Shown: positions 1 through 13,262 of the stretch, in pieces
Numbering within the stretch: position 1 is the stretch's first letter
Layout of the letters: every line of letters begins with the position of its first letter
Origin: Riptortus pedestris
Lineage: Eukaryota > Arthropoda > Insecta > Hemiptera > Alydidae
Direction of reading: 5' to 3'
Assembly (NCBI GenBank): GCA_019009955.1
Contig: CM032228.1
Coordinates: forward strand, 178,923,501 to 178,987,500
Length of the DNA: 64,000 bases
Program-made: the position numbers and the translations under genes
Notes under the pieces: generated by a model
The model's database searches: none
What the model was told of the DNA's origin: nothing
What the model saw: the letters and a program-made list of their open reading frames with translations, nothing else

Positions 1-44
1 AAGATAATTTTGTTGGCTACATATTTTATATGTAGCTGCAATTT

Positions 45-246
45 TCAATAAATTGTGCCGTCTCTGAAATAAGGATTTGTGCATTTTACGGCTGAAGGAT
101 GCGTTAAATCCAGATATTCACCGATATGAACTCGTTTTACAATTTGATTTTCTACAGGAATCCGCCATAAAATGTGCGGCATTCCATTAGAAATTCCAAA
201 GAATGTCTGGTCACTGGAGAAGGTTAGGAGGTTGAATATGAACTGA
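45..246 (-). pseudogene. Possible carotenoid-oxygenase family exon (BCO/NinaB/RPE65-like), degenerate
   Basis: The minus strand is open for about 65 codons and resembles the N-terminal third of carotenoid cleavage oxygenases. It has a segment like 'xDxYYxxxE-xP-I-x-RIDPxTL' (seen as SDQTFFGISNGMPHILWRIP), then a K-R-V strand and a closing NPYFRDGTIY, matching the family's T-A-H-P-H-x-x-x-DGTxYN block. Splice acceptors are visible on the minus strand at CTCCAG (exon from 213) or TTTCAG (exon from 242). The first would give a family-like G-D start if the preceding exon ends in GG. Oddities: the histidine of HPH, an iron ligand in this family, is replaced (NPY), and a stop follows TIY where N-x-G is expected. 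No GT donor is placed to rescue it. It is therefore a pseudogene fragment or a divergent terminal exon. Upstream exons should lie at higher coordinates, but none was recognised. The family call rests on recalled motifs only. Confidence 0.42.
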
Positions 247-299
247 AATGATTCTTTAGGGGTCACAAATATGACACACCAAGTTTCAGCCGTTTATCA

Positions 300-2821
300 A
301 TGCAATTGGTGATTTTAAGTGGGCTGATTGTAGAGGGTCTCAGAAACATTTTGTAGATTATTCCTTTACTTCTATTATACTGAATTATACCACTAAAAGT
401 TCTCCTTGAGCATCATTTATAAAAATATATTTATACATTTTTTATATAAAGAAGGATCCTCATTTTCCCTCTGAAGAACTTTATATACATATCCATGTAC
501 GTATATATATTTATTTCTGTGCATTCATAAACAATAGTAATTGAATGACAAGTTTTTAGGTTCAACATTTATCCGAAAGAAGAGTTTTTTACTTTGTCAG
601 CATTAAGAGGTTGGCAAGGTTCCCATTTAGTTTTGGAGGTGAATAGGAATTGCAAATCTCATGTAAATCCTTGAAAATTGCTATCTTTTGAAGTGAGTGT
701 TTCATTCATTTTCGTATGAAATTTTAGGAGTATTCACTCATAACAATTCTTACCCTGAATCATAAAACAATTTAAAAAGTAAGTATAAGTAAGTAAGTAA
801 GTTTAAGTATTCATAATTAATTTTTGTTAAGATGAGAGAAGTAAGAGAATCATTTACCATTTATAAACTTAAATATTCCTTTAAAAAAAAAATGATAGTT
901 TTTTTTTTTATGGAGCTACAATATGATAAAGCTGTGGCTGTGGATTGATCTAATGTGATTAATGAGGTCACGTTTTTTTAACGTTATTAAATATTTCTTG
1001 AAGCAACTGGGTCAGATAATAAGTGAGAGCCATTAGCAGCAGTGGATATTATCGGGCGGTAATAAGGTCACCATTATATATCCTGCCTCGAGTTGTTTCT
1101 GAGTCAAAATCCATCGTTCTTCCAGATAGCGGGAGTATTGGTAGGGAGAGGAGGAACAAGCTGAGGGGATGATTTCTAAGGGAGAAGGGGTAAGTCTCTC
1201 TCCTCCTTATCTCGGATCTCTTTTTCTCTGAGCTGCCGGGTTATCGGGGGGCCAGAGGCTCCAAGAGATAGTTGGCCATCCTTTAACCCCCGGCGCGCCG
1301 GGGGAAACTAATTCGAAATATTGATGGTATCTAGCTCTTATTGGCGCTTCCAAAAAGAATAGCAGGAGATTTATGGAATCCCCTGAAATTTGTAGTGTGT
1401 GAGAAAGATGAGATAGTCCCATAAATGTAACAATCCTAAAGGGCTCAATCTTTCCTTAGAATGAGATACATATATATTTCTAGACACTCAAAACAACAAA
1501 GAGGTTTAACAAAAACACTAAGGAAAATCAGCTTTTAAGTGCTTTTCAAAATATATAATTGGATAAACATATATTTTGATGATGTATGCCTTACTGATCA
1601 GTCAATTATTCCGATATATTAAGTATCATATAACGAAAGGACCAGATTTATATCGAAAAGCAAACGTTTTAGCAGATCGTTCTTTAGGAAAGCCATCACT
1701 CTAGGATTTGGAGTGAACATGATCTCTTTGCACCCCTATTAAATTAAAGAAACAAACGGTTTTGCCGCATTTCATTTAAAATTATCTCATTGGAATGAAC
1801 GATACTTAATTTCAATGTATCAGACAATAAAAAGTTATAGAACATAATTCTTAGATATTTTAAAAATAATTAAAAAAAAGTTCTATATAAATCAACCGCA
1901 TACCTAAGATTCATGGAGAAATTGGCATTTTATTTTGTTTTCACTGCTCTCTTAATTCCCATTTCTCCCTCTTAGTCAGTTCCGATAAAAGGGGATGATG
2001 GATACCTAGATATTAAGAAAATCCGAAATATCAAATTTCAACAGCCTATGTTTAGAACTCTTTGTGATAAGCGTCAACTCAGTTGACTGTTCATAAAAAC
2101 GCAACTGAGTTGAGGGAGGTTCAAAACAGATAATTCCGTTAAAATCTGAAAACTTAAAATAAGTTCTTTATTCTATTTATAAAATATAAATATAAATACA
2201 AAATATATTAAATATAAAAAGGAAATATTATGAAAAAGGATGAATATATCATTTAGTCATCATTTTCCTTAGAGCTAAGGCAATAAATCAGATTCAATTA
2301 ATTAGAATAAACTCTTTAAGGGAATGAAAGGTCATTCACATCTTTGACTCTAAGTAAAGGTTGCCAAAATAATATTACAAGAATTATGCTTAATTGATCT
2401 ATGATAGTCATGTTTTAAAACAAATTATTGTATACTCTCAGAGCCAATACAAAATCTGCATAATTCATAGGCATTTATTACATAGCATGAAAAATATATT
2501 TATTCGTTCTAAACAATTTGCTAGGTGACTATAGATATTTGATGAGGGTATTTGGGAGCAGGTCATAATCAATCTGTCAGCTAAACACTATTATCAAGAG
2601 AAGGGCTGAATGGGGCAGAAATACTCGGTGCGGAGGAGGGGTTCCCGCTGGACAGGTTTCAGTGACTCATCCAAAGAGGAATCTCTCCAAGGAATGCACT
2701 CCAGAATACCGTTAACTATATTTTCGCTGGACTATCAAGCAGACACTATTTAGTGCAACCACTCCGAGCTCACTTAATATTCTGATATAGTTTAGCAAGC
2801 GTGGGAATCGGTTAAAGTTAT
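300..2821. other. Non-coding AT-rich interval with two G+C-richer blocks
   Basis: No gene is seen. Most of the interval is AT-rich single-copy-looking sequence with a short (AAGT)n run near 780-800. Two blocks are less AT-rich: about 1020-1430, including a GC palindrome-like stretch around 1290-1310, and about 2560-2790. AGGTCAC occurs at about 965 and 1066, each preceded by a T/A-rich TNAT context, which could be nuclear-receptor half-sites. Short open frames here look random. Confidence 0.5.
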
Positions 2822-3462
2822 AAAAAAGTCCGTCACGCAGGAGCTGCGTAAACTAAGCAGATTTCCCGCGTGAAGTTTAACATTAGATAAATTTACATAC
2901 CGATAAAACAATACCACCGTGAGTATTAAGTGAATAAATACAAACAATAATAAGAAACCATCTGAAATGTAAACAAACAGTTCTGCCAACTTCTTACAGG
3001 AAAGAAAAACAATTACTGCAATATATCTGAATATAACGTATTAATTTGTTCGAAAACTATTTACTATATCAAGTACTGTAACTTAAAATGAATCAGAATA
3101 ATTTTTATCTCAATCAAGCAAATTTACGTAGCCCTAAAACTTAAGAAGGGGGGTCACCAGAACATATTTGCATGTATCTTGTTTAATAAATGTCTTTTGA
3201 AAACAATATTTGGAATTTAAGCTTCGAATGATGTGGTTTTTACATAACCGCGTATTGCTTATGTAACATGAGTTGAAGTGGGGGTTTGCTGAAGGCTGAA
3301 AAATGCAAATAACTCGGTTAATATTCAAGATAGGGAATAAATGGATATAGCAATATTTATAGTACATTTTATTTTCTATAAGATGGACTCTATACATTAC
3401 ATAAAACGACTAAATATTGAGTTCGGACACATCAAACGAAAATTGCGACCGCTAGAGCCTTA

Positions 3463-3532
<70 letters not shown>

Positions 3533-3643
3533 TTTTGAACGGACCTCATTTTCGTCATCTTCTTGGTAGGATCGATGGACATTTGAAGACCGCGTGATGA
3601 GCACGACCTCAATAGCTGATTTTCCTTAAGGGAAATCTGCTAA
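2822..3643 (-). mobile_element. Helentron-like non-autonomous element, copy 1, near full length
   Basis: The minus-strand copy runs from its 3' end at 2822 to its 5' end at 3643. The 3' end shows the poly-A/T edge, GTCCGTC, the stem-loop ACGCAG-GAG-CTGCGT and the inverted repeat AGCAGATTTCCC. The 5' end shows the palindrome with one change (TTTTCCTTAAGGGAAATC) followed by TGCTAA. It carries a long (AT)n tract at about 3464-3530. A segment of about 150 bp found in other copies (the 'CCGATTTCAGCC' to 'GACGTA' part) is deleted near 3395. It contains no coding capacity. Confidence 0.85.
3463..3531. repeat. (AT)n microsatellite inside Helentron-like copy 1
   Basis: An almost pure AT dinucleotide tract of close to 70 bp lies at the position where the other copies carry their internal microsatellite, next to the conserved 'GCGACCGCTAGAGC' segment. 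Confidence 0.95.
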
Positions 3644-3691
3644 AATGTACTACAGCTTTATCGACGTTAAGGCCCCCTTCATCTTACTATA

Positions 3692-3900
3692 CTTCTTTTA
3701 AGAGAAATCAGCATTGAGATTGTGCAAATCGAAATACCTCCGTTGTTCTGAGACGTATGAAAAATTGTATTTAACAACTCCTTTTGAAAAAAATAAGTGT
3801 TCTTAAATACATATTTTCTCTACCTTGAATGTTAACCAAGATATTTTCATTTTTTAGTATTCAGCTTTCAATACCCCCCCCCTTCTACTAATGTAATATT
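3692..3900 (+). mobile_element. Helentron-like element, degenerate 5' part, plus strand
   Basis: An old copy in the orientation opposite to copy 1, starting about 50 bp beyond its 5' end. It contains a decayed version of the 5' palindrome segment (CTTTTAAGAGAAATCAGC), then a decayed 'CTCCGTT..GACGTA' segment, and 'TTAACCAAGATATTTTCAT', 'TTCAGC' and a C-run, all in the family order. The middle with the microsatellite is missing and no 3' end is present. Confidence 0.6.
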
Positions 3901-4147
3901 AAAAAATAGGTTTGATATGCCACGAAACGTTTCATTAAGTCTATGTACTAATTTTTATTTTTCGCGGACCTTTGATTTGTGAGATTCATAAATATATGGC
4001 CGGCATAGCGTCATCTGTAATGATTATATTTTCTCAATATTTACTTGATAAGTACCATAGTCAATATTTAAACAATTCATATCACTAAATAAATCGTATT
4101 AAATATAACCTTAATTTTATTTACGAGCGTAAAAGCAAGAACAAGAA

Positions 4148-4322
4148 AAATTTGTGATTCGAGTCACAATCTCAGGGAAAGTTATGACTACAGTCGTAAT
4201 CATATAAGAAAGTTGAAATTAAAGTCTTAATCATATATACAAGTTGAGATTTCGATTTTAATCTTAAACACAATTGTGGCTGGGAGTGTAATTCTACTTG
4301 TATTACGGTTATAGTCATAATA
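4148..4322 (+). repeat. Degenerate tandem repeat, unit about 35 bp
   Basis: Four to five imperfect units share the pattern GTTGA-A/G-ATT..AGTC-T/G-TAATCATAT. They run directly up to the SINE at 4325. Units differ in several positions, so the array is old. Confidence 0.5.
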
Positions 4323-4324
4323 GT

Positions 4325-4450
4325 AAACATGGCGAGTTCGATTCCCGCCTGGGCAATAGGGCACTAAATAATTTAGTGTCGAACTCATTAAATAAAATCC
4401 TTAGTTCCACCCAGGCTAGAAAAGGGTAGTAACCAGTAGACCCTTCCCAA
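4325..4450 (+). repeat. tRNA-derived SINE, partial copy 1
   Basis: Contains a near-consensus RNA polymerase III B box (GAGTTCGATTCCCGCCTGGG) and then the family body: 'AACTCATTAAATAAAATCC', 'TTAGTTCCACCC', 'GGCTAGAAAAGGGTAGTAACC', 'GTAGACCC'. The tRNA head upstream of the B box is mostly lost. The same body recurs at 22.4, 33.8 and 34.0 kb, which defines the family within this window. Confidence 0.75.
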
Positions 4451-5257
4451 CCTTCTATTTGAAACCCAGTGAGGTTTCAAATATCAGAAATCCCTCCGTT
4501 ATTTTTAGGAGATTCGTAAAATGTTATACAATCATTCTTGATAATCATTTAATCATGTAATTGTTATTCAATAATTTATTTTCCAAGTTATTTGCAGTTT
4601 TTTTTTTTTTTTTGAACCATCACTGAATCTTCACTCATAGCCATGGCGTTAACACAACTGCAGTTGTATCACTCATGTCCAACTTACTTTTGATGTCCTG
4701 TTTCCATATGCTTCTTATCTCGACATCAAGGGGTATGCCCATTTGTTACTGGGGTTGGTTAGGGACTGTTGAACTTTGACAATGGGGGACTTGGTTAGTA
4801 TATGGACCTTGGATGGATTTGGAATCCCGTATTTCTTTAGAGGTTGTTTGTGGCGAACATAAAGATGAATTGGTTAGTTTAAATAACCGTCTCAAAGATT
4901 TTGGAAATTATGATACCATTGCCACTAAAACGTTACAAATTGTGAAACCGACAATAAGAAAACATGAACTGATCTAAAAATATTTTAAAACATTTTCTTT
5001 AAACTTACCTATTCTCTTTTTTGTGTTAGCCTTAAAACATGATTAAGGCTACATATTGGAATGGATTTAGAAAGGATTTAAAACAAACATGGAAAAAAGA
5101 GGGTTTGAACTGATATATCTTTATTTCTTATTTATTAATGTCCACTTGCTACGAAAGCACCCCGAATTGGGGAAACAGCTTTTTAAAAGCCTGTAAAAGT
5201 TGGATTTAAGATAATCTAGTCATTTATTTGTCAGTATCTACTATTGCTTCAATTATT

Positions 5258-5323
5258 GACCTTTAGTTTAGAGCAACATCGCCGAAGCTGCGAAGCTCCA
5301 ATAAATAAATAAATAAATAAAAT
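5258..5323 (+). mobile_element. 3' end of a LINE, (AAAT)n-tailed
   Basis: GAGCAACATCGCCGAAGCTG followed by CGAAGCTCC and an (AATA)n tail. The same terminal motif is found in reverse at 30.59 kb, beyond a LINE RNase H-like region, and at 13.2 kb. It is best read as the 3' end of one non-LTR retrotransposon family, here severely 5'-truncated. How far it extends upstream of 5258 is not clear. Confidence 0.6.
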
Positions 5324-6074
5324 TCAATTATTGATTCTTCATCCTGTCATTGTTGATGTTGATATTTATATAAGTGTTGTGTTGTAGCACCTTGATATTT
5401 TTATCCAAGTCACAATGTATTAGTGATTTAATTCACTCCATCAAGGTAAACTGCATTAGCATAAAACTTCTTCAGTGAATTGTCAACCCATTATTTTTAT
5501 ATCAACGAAGTTCTTCATGCTACGAACATAATTATATTTAATATATAATGTTTTGAAGATATTAAAAATACACTACACCGTCCTATTGCAGTGATATCTG
5601 ATATTTGGTTTGTGTATTTTAAAATCTGCTAGTGTTATAATGATGGAAATAAAGCAGGTGTATAATTGAAAGGAAATTAGTTTACTCATCGATAGCTGCT
5701 GATAAGATAACTGCCTATGAAGCTTCCTCTAGCAAAATAATTACTTCCAGTGCATAACAACAAAACTAACATAACCCTACATAAATTCTGAACATCTTTG
5801 CTGGTCAGTGTTTGAAATAATAAACTCAGCTTTAGAGGTGAATTATAAATTATATTATTATAGTTGATGATTATAAATGAGTCATGACACATTTTTTATG
5901 AAGAATGGCATAATTACTTAAAAGACTCACGAACTGAAAAAAAATCCTGTTTTTTCCATTTGGATTCATTATTTTTATTTTTAAAATTACTTAGATGCCT
6001 TTCACATACAAGCGAATTTCCCTTTAAAGAAATTACTTGAGGTTGAGCACATGTGGTCCATATAAATCGATGTA

Positions 6075-7523
6075 CTGTGGGGGAAAAGTATTTGCAAACC
6101 CCGTTTTTCCTTTAAATAATTTATTAAAAATCGGAAACAATTTATTTGAGTTTATCCAATAATAAGTACAACTAAAACTTGTTTTAAAAAAAAGTAAACA
6201 TTCAATTGAAAGCCTTGATCATAATAAAAAATATATTATAAAATAACATTAACACCAGGAAAAAAGTATTTGAACACTTTCTTTGTTTCTACACAAATAC
6301 AAAGCTCTATTTATTTTCTTGTTGTTTTTTTTTTTTTACTTCCTGAGTATAATCCGTTTATTTTTTGTCTGTATTCGACAATATTTCAATCTTGTAAGAT
6401 CTTCATAATTTTAACTGCTTAATAAGGCCAACAACAAGTGAACTGAGTACTGCCTCCGGCAAAAAAGTTATTTTTTTGCTCAACGTTATTTTATTGATAT
6501 CGTGAAATATTAGATCTTTCATTTTCTACAGTATGATAGCCGATTGTTTACGTGATATGAAGAAGTGGATTCACCGGCAAATAACCGATACAAAGGTCGT
6601 CCCAGGAAACTAAACTAAAATTTGAAGCTCTTAAATAATCAGCAGTACGTTGGAGTGCCCTAGCTAATTTGGCAAAATCAACTTCCGGGGTTTCTTTCAG
6701 CACGACAAAGTTATAGAATGTTTTGAATCAGTTTTTGGAGCCCATCAGTTTTTGGGAAATGTGCTGTTCTCTGATGAGAGTAAGTTTAATTTATTTGGAT
6801 CTGATGGATGAAAGCGTATTTGGCGTAGGAGAAATGAGTAACTGAAAAAGCAAAACGTTACGGTTGCTGTGAAACATGGAAATTTAGTTGCTGTTATTAT
6901 GGAAATAGAAATCGTGAACCTATTGAAGGGATTTTAAATGCAGAAGGTACAGCTAAATTGGGAATCCAAAATTAGTTTATATTCAAGGATAATGATCCGA
7001 CTCATACAGCCATTGAAACTAAAGAATACATCCAAAAAAAACTAAAGAATGATTAATAATTAACGTTCGTCAACAGCTATTCATCCCTCCAGAGTCACCA
7101 GGCATGAATATAATTGAAAATTTATGACACACGTTAGACCAAAATGTTCCAAAACACCAGATAACTGGAAGGCACCACCTCAAGAATCCTTTCGTACAAG
7201 AATGGGAACAAATCAATCCAGAATTAATTAAAAATCTTGAGATGCCTAGACGTTTAAAAGCGGTAAATAGCGCTAACAGACTACATGCATAATATTAAAT
7301 TTAAAAAAAAAAAAAAAAGTAAGAAAAAGTGTGATGTGCAAATACCTTTTTCCCGGACTTTTTGTTTATGTTATTTTATTAAGCAAGAATTTTTTGATTT
7401 GAATTATATATGTATTAATTCCATTTTAAATATACTTTTTACTTATTACGTTCTACATTTTTTTAGTAAATTCATAATTTAATAAAAAAAACCTGGTGTG
7501 CAAATACTTTTTTTCCCCCACGC
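6075..7523 (+). mobile_element. Tc1-like DNA transposon, full length with IR/DR ends, inactive
   Basis: A 1449-bp element flanked by TA on both sides (6073-6074 and 7524-7525), the normal Tc1/mariner target duplication. Terminal repeats are CTGTGGGGGAAAAGTATTTG on the left and, read inward from the right, GCGTGGGGGA..AAGTATTTGC. A second related motif lies inside each end: CCAGGAAAAAAGTATTTGAA at about 6256 and the reverse complement of GTGCAAATACCTTTTTCCCG at about 7336. This gives two repeats per end, the IR/DR layout known from Sleeping Beauty-type elements. It encloses a transposase with many stops and frameshifts. Confidence 0.85.
6530..7293 (+). pseudogene. Tc1-family transposase pseudogene (DD34E type)
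   Basis: Conceptual translation across frames gives the Tc1 order. A GRPRK linker motif lies at about 6592-6610. The first catalytic aspartate is in FSDESKFNLFGSDG (about 6763-6810), the second in FKDNDPTHTA (6982-7011, D at 6988), and the glutamate in SPGMNIIENL (7095-7124, E at 7116). A stop directly follows IENL, and others lie after GSDG and in the middle. The D-to-E distance is 128 nt, exactly 23 nt more than a DD34E spacing requires. The 12-mer AAACTAAAGAAT occurs at 7016 and again 23 nt later at 7039, so one small duplication accounts for it. The N-terminal DNA-binding part is badly decayed. It cannot make an active enzyme. Confidence 0.85.
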
Positions 7524-7525
7524 TA

Positions 7526-8912
7526 TATATTTATGACTTTATTATCTTTTTCAAGGGACGTCATGAATACAACTTCTATAGTTAATTAGATAGCAAGATT
7601 TGGCAGATACCAAAAAATTATGTATAAGATATCTTTTTGAATGTGTAAGATTATGCATTTGGTGCTCATACGATTATATGGTATACATTTTTTTCCTGAG
7701 CTCGAACTATAAACTCGAGAAATAAACTGAGTTCTTTTGATTTTTCAGTTTTTAGCTTTGTGTACATCCCGATCCCAACGCATATCAAAATAAGCCAATA
7801 TATAATCGCATTTCAAGTTGAAGTAATGCGTACTGTCTTATTATTACAATGATAAACCTGTTTATATGAAAACCAATGTAAAAAAAAATAAATCAATTGT
7901 CTCAAAGGGATGTGCTGGCGGTGAAAGGTAAATATCAAGAAGAAAATGTGTAAAAATATAGTGTTTGTGGAAGGAAGACTTGTTTTTATGCTTTCTTCTA
8001 AATACATAGCTGTTTAAATTATGAGAATTGTGCTATTATCCGTTTGGATAATATGGCATCACATTGTGTCAGTGATGGAAGTATTTAGTTTAGTTAAAAT
8101 GAGACGTGCCAGATACTCGGGCTCTATTCATAAATGAAGTGTCTTTTCCAAGGGATACTACGAAGTGAAACTCTGATAAGACAAGTTGGCTAGTACATGT
8201 ACCTATTGGCCGGTGTAAATACATTGTCTTCAGAGCTCGACTCACCCACGAATGACGTCGAAAAGAATTCAAGGATAGTGCCATGGGATGTAAGTGGAAT
8301 TTACAAGTAATCGAAGGTCACTGCATGGCGACTTAGCATTCAATCTAAGTGAGGGACCTGTATCATACTACAACTAACGTCCAAGAACTAAATAAATAAA
8401 CCACAACAACCTTACTGGTATTTGTTAACCAACTAATAAGTGAGTATTATTTTGAGCCAGCGAATTATTAATAGAATGGATATTTCATCCTTATTCATCA
8501 TAAGATTTTATTTTAAAAATTGTAGTTAAATTTATACCTTTTAATTTAAATTGCAATCGTAATACAAGGCAGCACTGCACATTGGATCAGTAATTTTTCG
8601 AGAAAAACTTCCTATCTAAATTACTTGTCGGCTGTCAACTCAAAAATTATAACTTTTTCTTGTATCTGACGGTCCATTTATCTTATAATTAATTATGATT
8701 TTGGCCATCACTTTTCTCTCTCTAATTTATTCTTATTTATTGAGCACTATAAAAGTTTTATTTTGTTAAAAAGACAGTATTTTCTTTTTTTTGTCTGAAT
8801 GCTTAATAATAATAATAGTTACAGTTTGTCGTTGGGTTGTGGTTCAACCCCGAATATAATGAAACGTGAATCTGTATATCTTTCGGTTGTTTCTTTGCAA
8901 CTATCGTTTTTA
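7526..8912. other. Non-coding interval, nothing recognised
   Basis: AT-rich sequence with no convincing gene, RNA or transposon motif. A slightly G+C-richer patch at about 8090-8360 is open for about 64 codons on the minus strand but shows no family resemblance and no clear splice sites. Confidence 0.4.
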
Positions 8913-9350
8913 TTAGCAGATTTCCCTTAAGGTAAATCAACTATTGAGGTTCGTTAACGGCTGAAATCGGACCAGGGGGAGGGGGATTTAGAGGGGGAGA
9001 ATTTCGAAAATTCTTAATATCTCCGTTATTATTCGTCGGATCGATAAAGTGTATAGAATTAATCATTTTGCAAATGTTATTTTCTAAAAATGTTATGTAC
9101 ACTTTTTTACTATCAAAATTTTGATTATTAACTGAGATATTTGCATTATGTAGTTTTCGGTCTCCAGTAAAGCCCCACTCTTACTCACCTCATATTAACA
9201 ATATTCTATTATGTTATGAAGCACTTTATTTGAATCTTAAATACCAAATATTGTTCTCATTGTACTTTTAATTTTTGAGATAAATGCAAACACGTGACGC
9301 ATGTGGGAAATCTGCTTAGTTAACACAGCCTCTGAGTGACGGACTTTTTT
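8913..9350 (+). mobile_element. Helentron-like element, copy 2, internally deleted
   Basis: Both ends are present. The 5' TTAGCAGATTTCCCTTAAGG is followed by the ATTGAGG segment, and the 3' end has GGGAAATCTGCTTAG, a decayed stem-loop and GACGGACTTTTTT. The sequence jumps from ATTGAGG directly to TTCGTTAACGGCTGAAATCG, so the 250-bp part with the microsatellite and the 'GCGACCGCTAGAGCG' segment is deleted. The element is about 440 bp. Confidence 0.8.
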
Positions 9351-9360
9351 ATTCATGTCA

Positions 9361-10161
<801 letters not shown>

Positions 10162-10885
10162 ACATACATACATATGTGCATTGTTTCATATAATTCTTCT
10201 GCCTTTCATAGAAGAGAAAAGGAAACTATTAAAAATGGAGAATAAGAACCTATATAGATGAGAAATGGAGGAGAATTTTTTCTTAAGGGTATTTGTCGAA
10301 TTAGTCTATCAAACTTGTCTATATAGACAAGATACTTCAATAAATTATGTATGAACAGATGCAATTTAAAATCAACATAAAAACTAATAGACATCATAAA
10401 AACACAACATTAAAAAGCTCTATTATTTGAAATTAGATAAGTACTTTTAAATGACTGAAGATAACAAGAAATGAGAAACGGGAGCTACACCCAATGGGGA
10501 GAATTGTGATAGTGGCGGTCTCAAGTGGGATCTTATAGTCCTCGTTATCAGTTGAACCTTGACGAAGGTCTTTAAGGTGATAATTAGGTCTGATGAACAG
10601 TTTCTTTATCACTGTCTATTAGGATTCCTATATCTCCCTCTCTTATATTAAATGACCATTATCACTTCACGATTCTTCTACCTTCCTGTACAAAACTGAG
10701 TATCAGATAGGGCAAAGTGTAAAAAGGTCCGATGCGCAGGGGCTGCGTAAACTAAGCAGATTTCCCTCCTGATGTTTAACAATAGATAAATCAATATACT
10801 GGTAACACAATAGCACCGTCAATATCAAGTGAATAAATACAAACGATAATAAGAAACCTCCTGACGGGAAGCACCTCAAACGTAA

Positions 10886-11571
<686 letters not shown>

Positions 11572-12108
11572 TAGGTGTGCCAACTTCTCACAGGAAAGAA
11601 AAACAATTACGGAAATTTATCAGAATATAATGGATCAGAATAATTTTCATCTCAATCAATCAAATTTCAGTAGTGAAAGAACTTAAGAAGGGGGGAGGGG
11701 TCACGATAACATATTTGCATTTACCTTGTATAATAAAGGTCTCTTGGAAACAATTTATGGATTTTAAGCTTCGAATAATGTGATTTATTACATAACAGAG
11801 TATTCTTTATGTGACACGAGTAGGAGTGGGGGTTTGCTGAAGGCTGGAAACTGAAAAATGCAAATATCTCGATTCAAGTCAATTTTCAAGATAGAGAATA
11901 AATGTATATAACAAAATGTACATTACATTTAATTTGCAATTAGATTGGTGGCAATTTTTTGACCCGACGTATAGAAACGGAGATATTTCGAATTGTCGAA
12001 AATCCTCTCCTTTAAACCTCCCCCCATTTTAGCCATTACCGAACTTGATGGGTCTTTTTACATAAAACGTTTAAATATCAAGTTTGGTAACGGTCAAACA
12101 AAAATTTC

Positions 12109-13204
12109 ATCTAAATTGTCAATAAAAGAGTTTAATGAAATTTTGATGTATTCAGAAATTTTATTTAGCCGATTATTTCCGAATAAACGAACGAAGGAAC
12201 AAAAGTCAAAGCCTTCAAGAAATACAACCATGAGTGGCACAGCATATTAGGGGAAGAAAAAGAATGCCGCAATGCCCTTCAAAATTATGAATTCACAAAA
12301 ATATCGCAGCTTTCAAAGCCAAAGTTTCGTCATAAAGTCCTAAATCTATAATTACATCTATAATAAATCTGTAAAGTCATAAAGTCCCACTCTTGTTGGA
12401 GCTCTTCCTTTATTTGCCTATGAACATTAGTTCTAGTCTACTCAATTATACAATAAATAAATAGTCGAATAATGGGCAATTAACAAATTCAAACGTTCAT
12501 AGAGACGCCTGGAAGCATGTGGAAATAGAATAGTTTCTTCACGTTTTAAAACATTCGGACTTCTTAGGTGAACACAAGACAGGTAATGAACCAATTATTA
12601 GGAACTGTTAGAACAGTGATTTTCTCAATCGTTCTCCCAATATATGGTAATTGAGTGAATTAGTGCCTTGTTAGGTACCATTAGATGAATGAAGACGGTA
12701 AAAACTATTATACCTTCGAATACACTGCCAGGTAGCGCGCTACTACTTTATATTTCAATGATTTTATTAGTAGCATTTGTTTACAAGTATAGAAGATATT
12801 TGTTTTCAACTTATTTTCTGAAGCAGTCTGCCACAATCAAGATCTCACAGATTACAAGGCTGTCGAAAAAAATGTGCCCCCCATACAAAACAAAAATGTC
12901 CCAAACAAATTAAAGGATTTAAAAAAATATATATTAAGGCAATATGGAAGATTATGTTAGTAGCATAAAATGGCGTCTAAGTAAATTATAGAAACTTTAA
13001 ATTTTAGTATTGAGTTTGGGCTGTTATCTGGTCCTCCAGTCCCCATTCAGCTTCGAGATACAATTGAGAAACTACGTGCATATATAATGTTACCTTTGGT
13101 CTGAAATAATACGTTAATCAGAGCGAAATGAGTCATTCAGACTTCATAGCAATATCTAAAAAGTGGGACATGGCTATCATCGGCCAAAGGTATTAAAGAT
13201 TTTT
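12109..13204. other. Non-coding interval, nothing recognised
   Basis: AT-rich with scattered short open frames. The reading frame from the end of copy 3 into 12250 is partly transposon sequence and not a gene. No repeats or RNA motifs were found. Confidence 0.4.
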
Positions 13205-13262
13205 TATTTTACTTTTTATTTATTTATTAGAGCTCCGCAACTAGGCGATGTCGCTCATCATG
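13205..13262 (-). mobile_element. 3' end of a LINE, reverse orientation
   Basis: On the minus strand GAGCGACATCGCCTAGTTGC is followed by GGAGCTCTAATAAATAAATA. It matches the LINE 3' ends at 5.26 and 30.6 kb in motif and (AAAT)n tail. Only about 60 bp can be assigned. Confidence 0.55.

Noticed and set aside
1207..1422. 71-codon minus-strand frame with tryptophans and prolines
   Set aside because: It is in a G+C-richer block but lacks family similarity and flanking splice signals. Kept only as part of a compositional note.
2822..3643. Classical TIR-type MITE for the abundant family
   Set aside because: The inverted repeats are not both terminal, there is no consistent target site duplication, and a stem-loop lies outside one repeat. 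A Helentron-like structure fits better.
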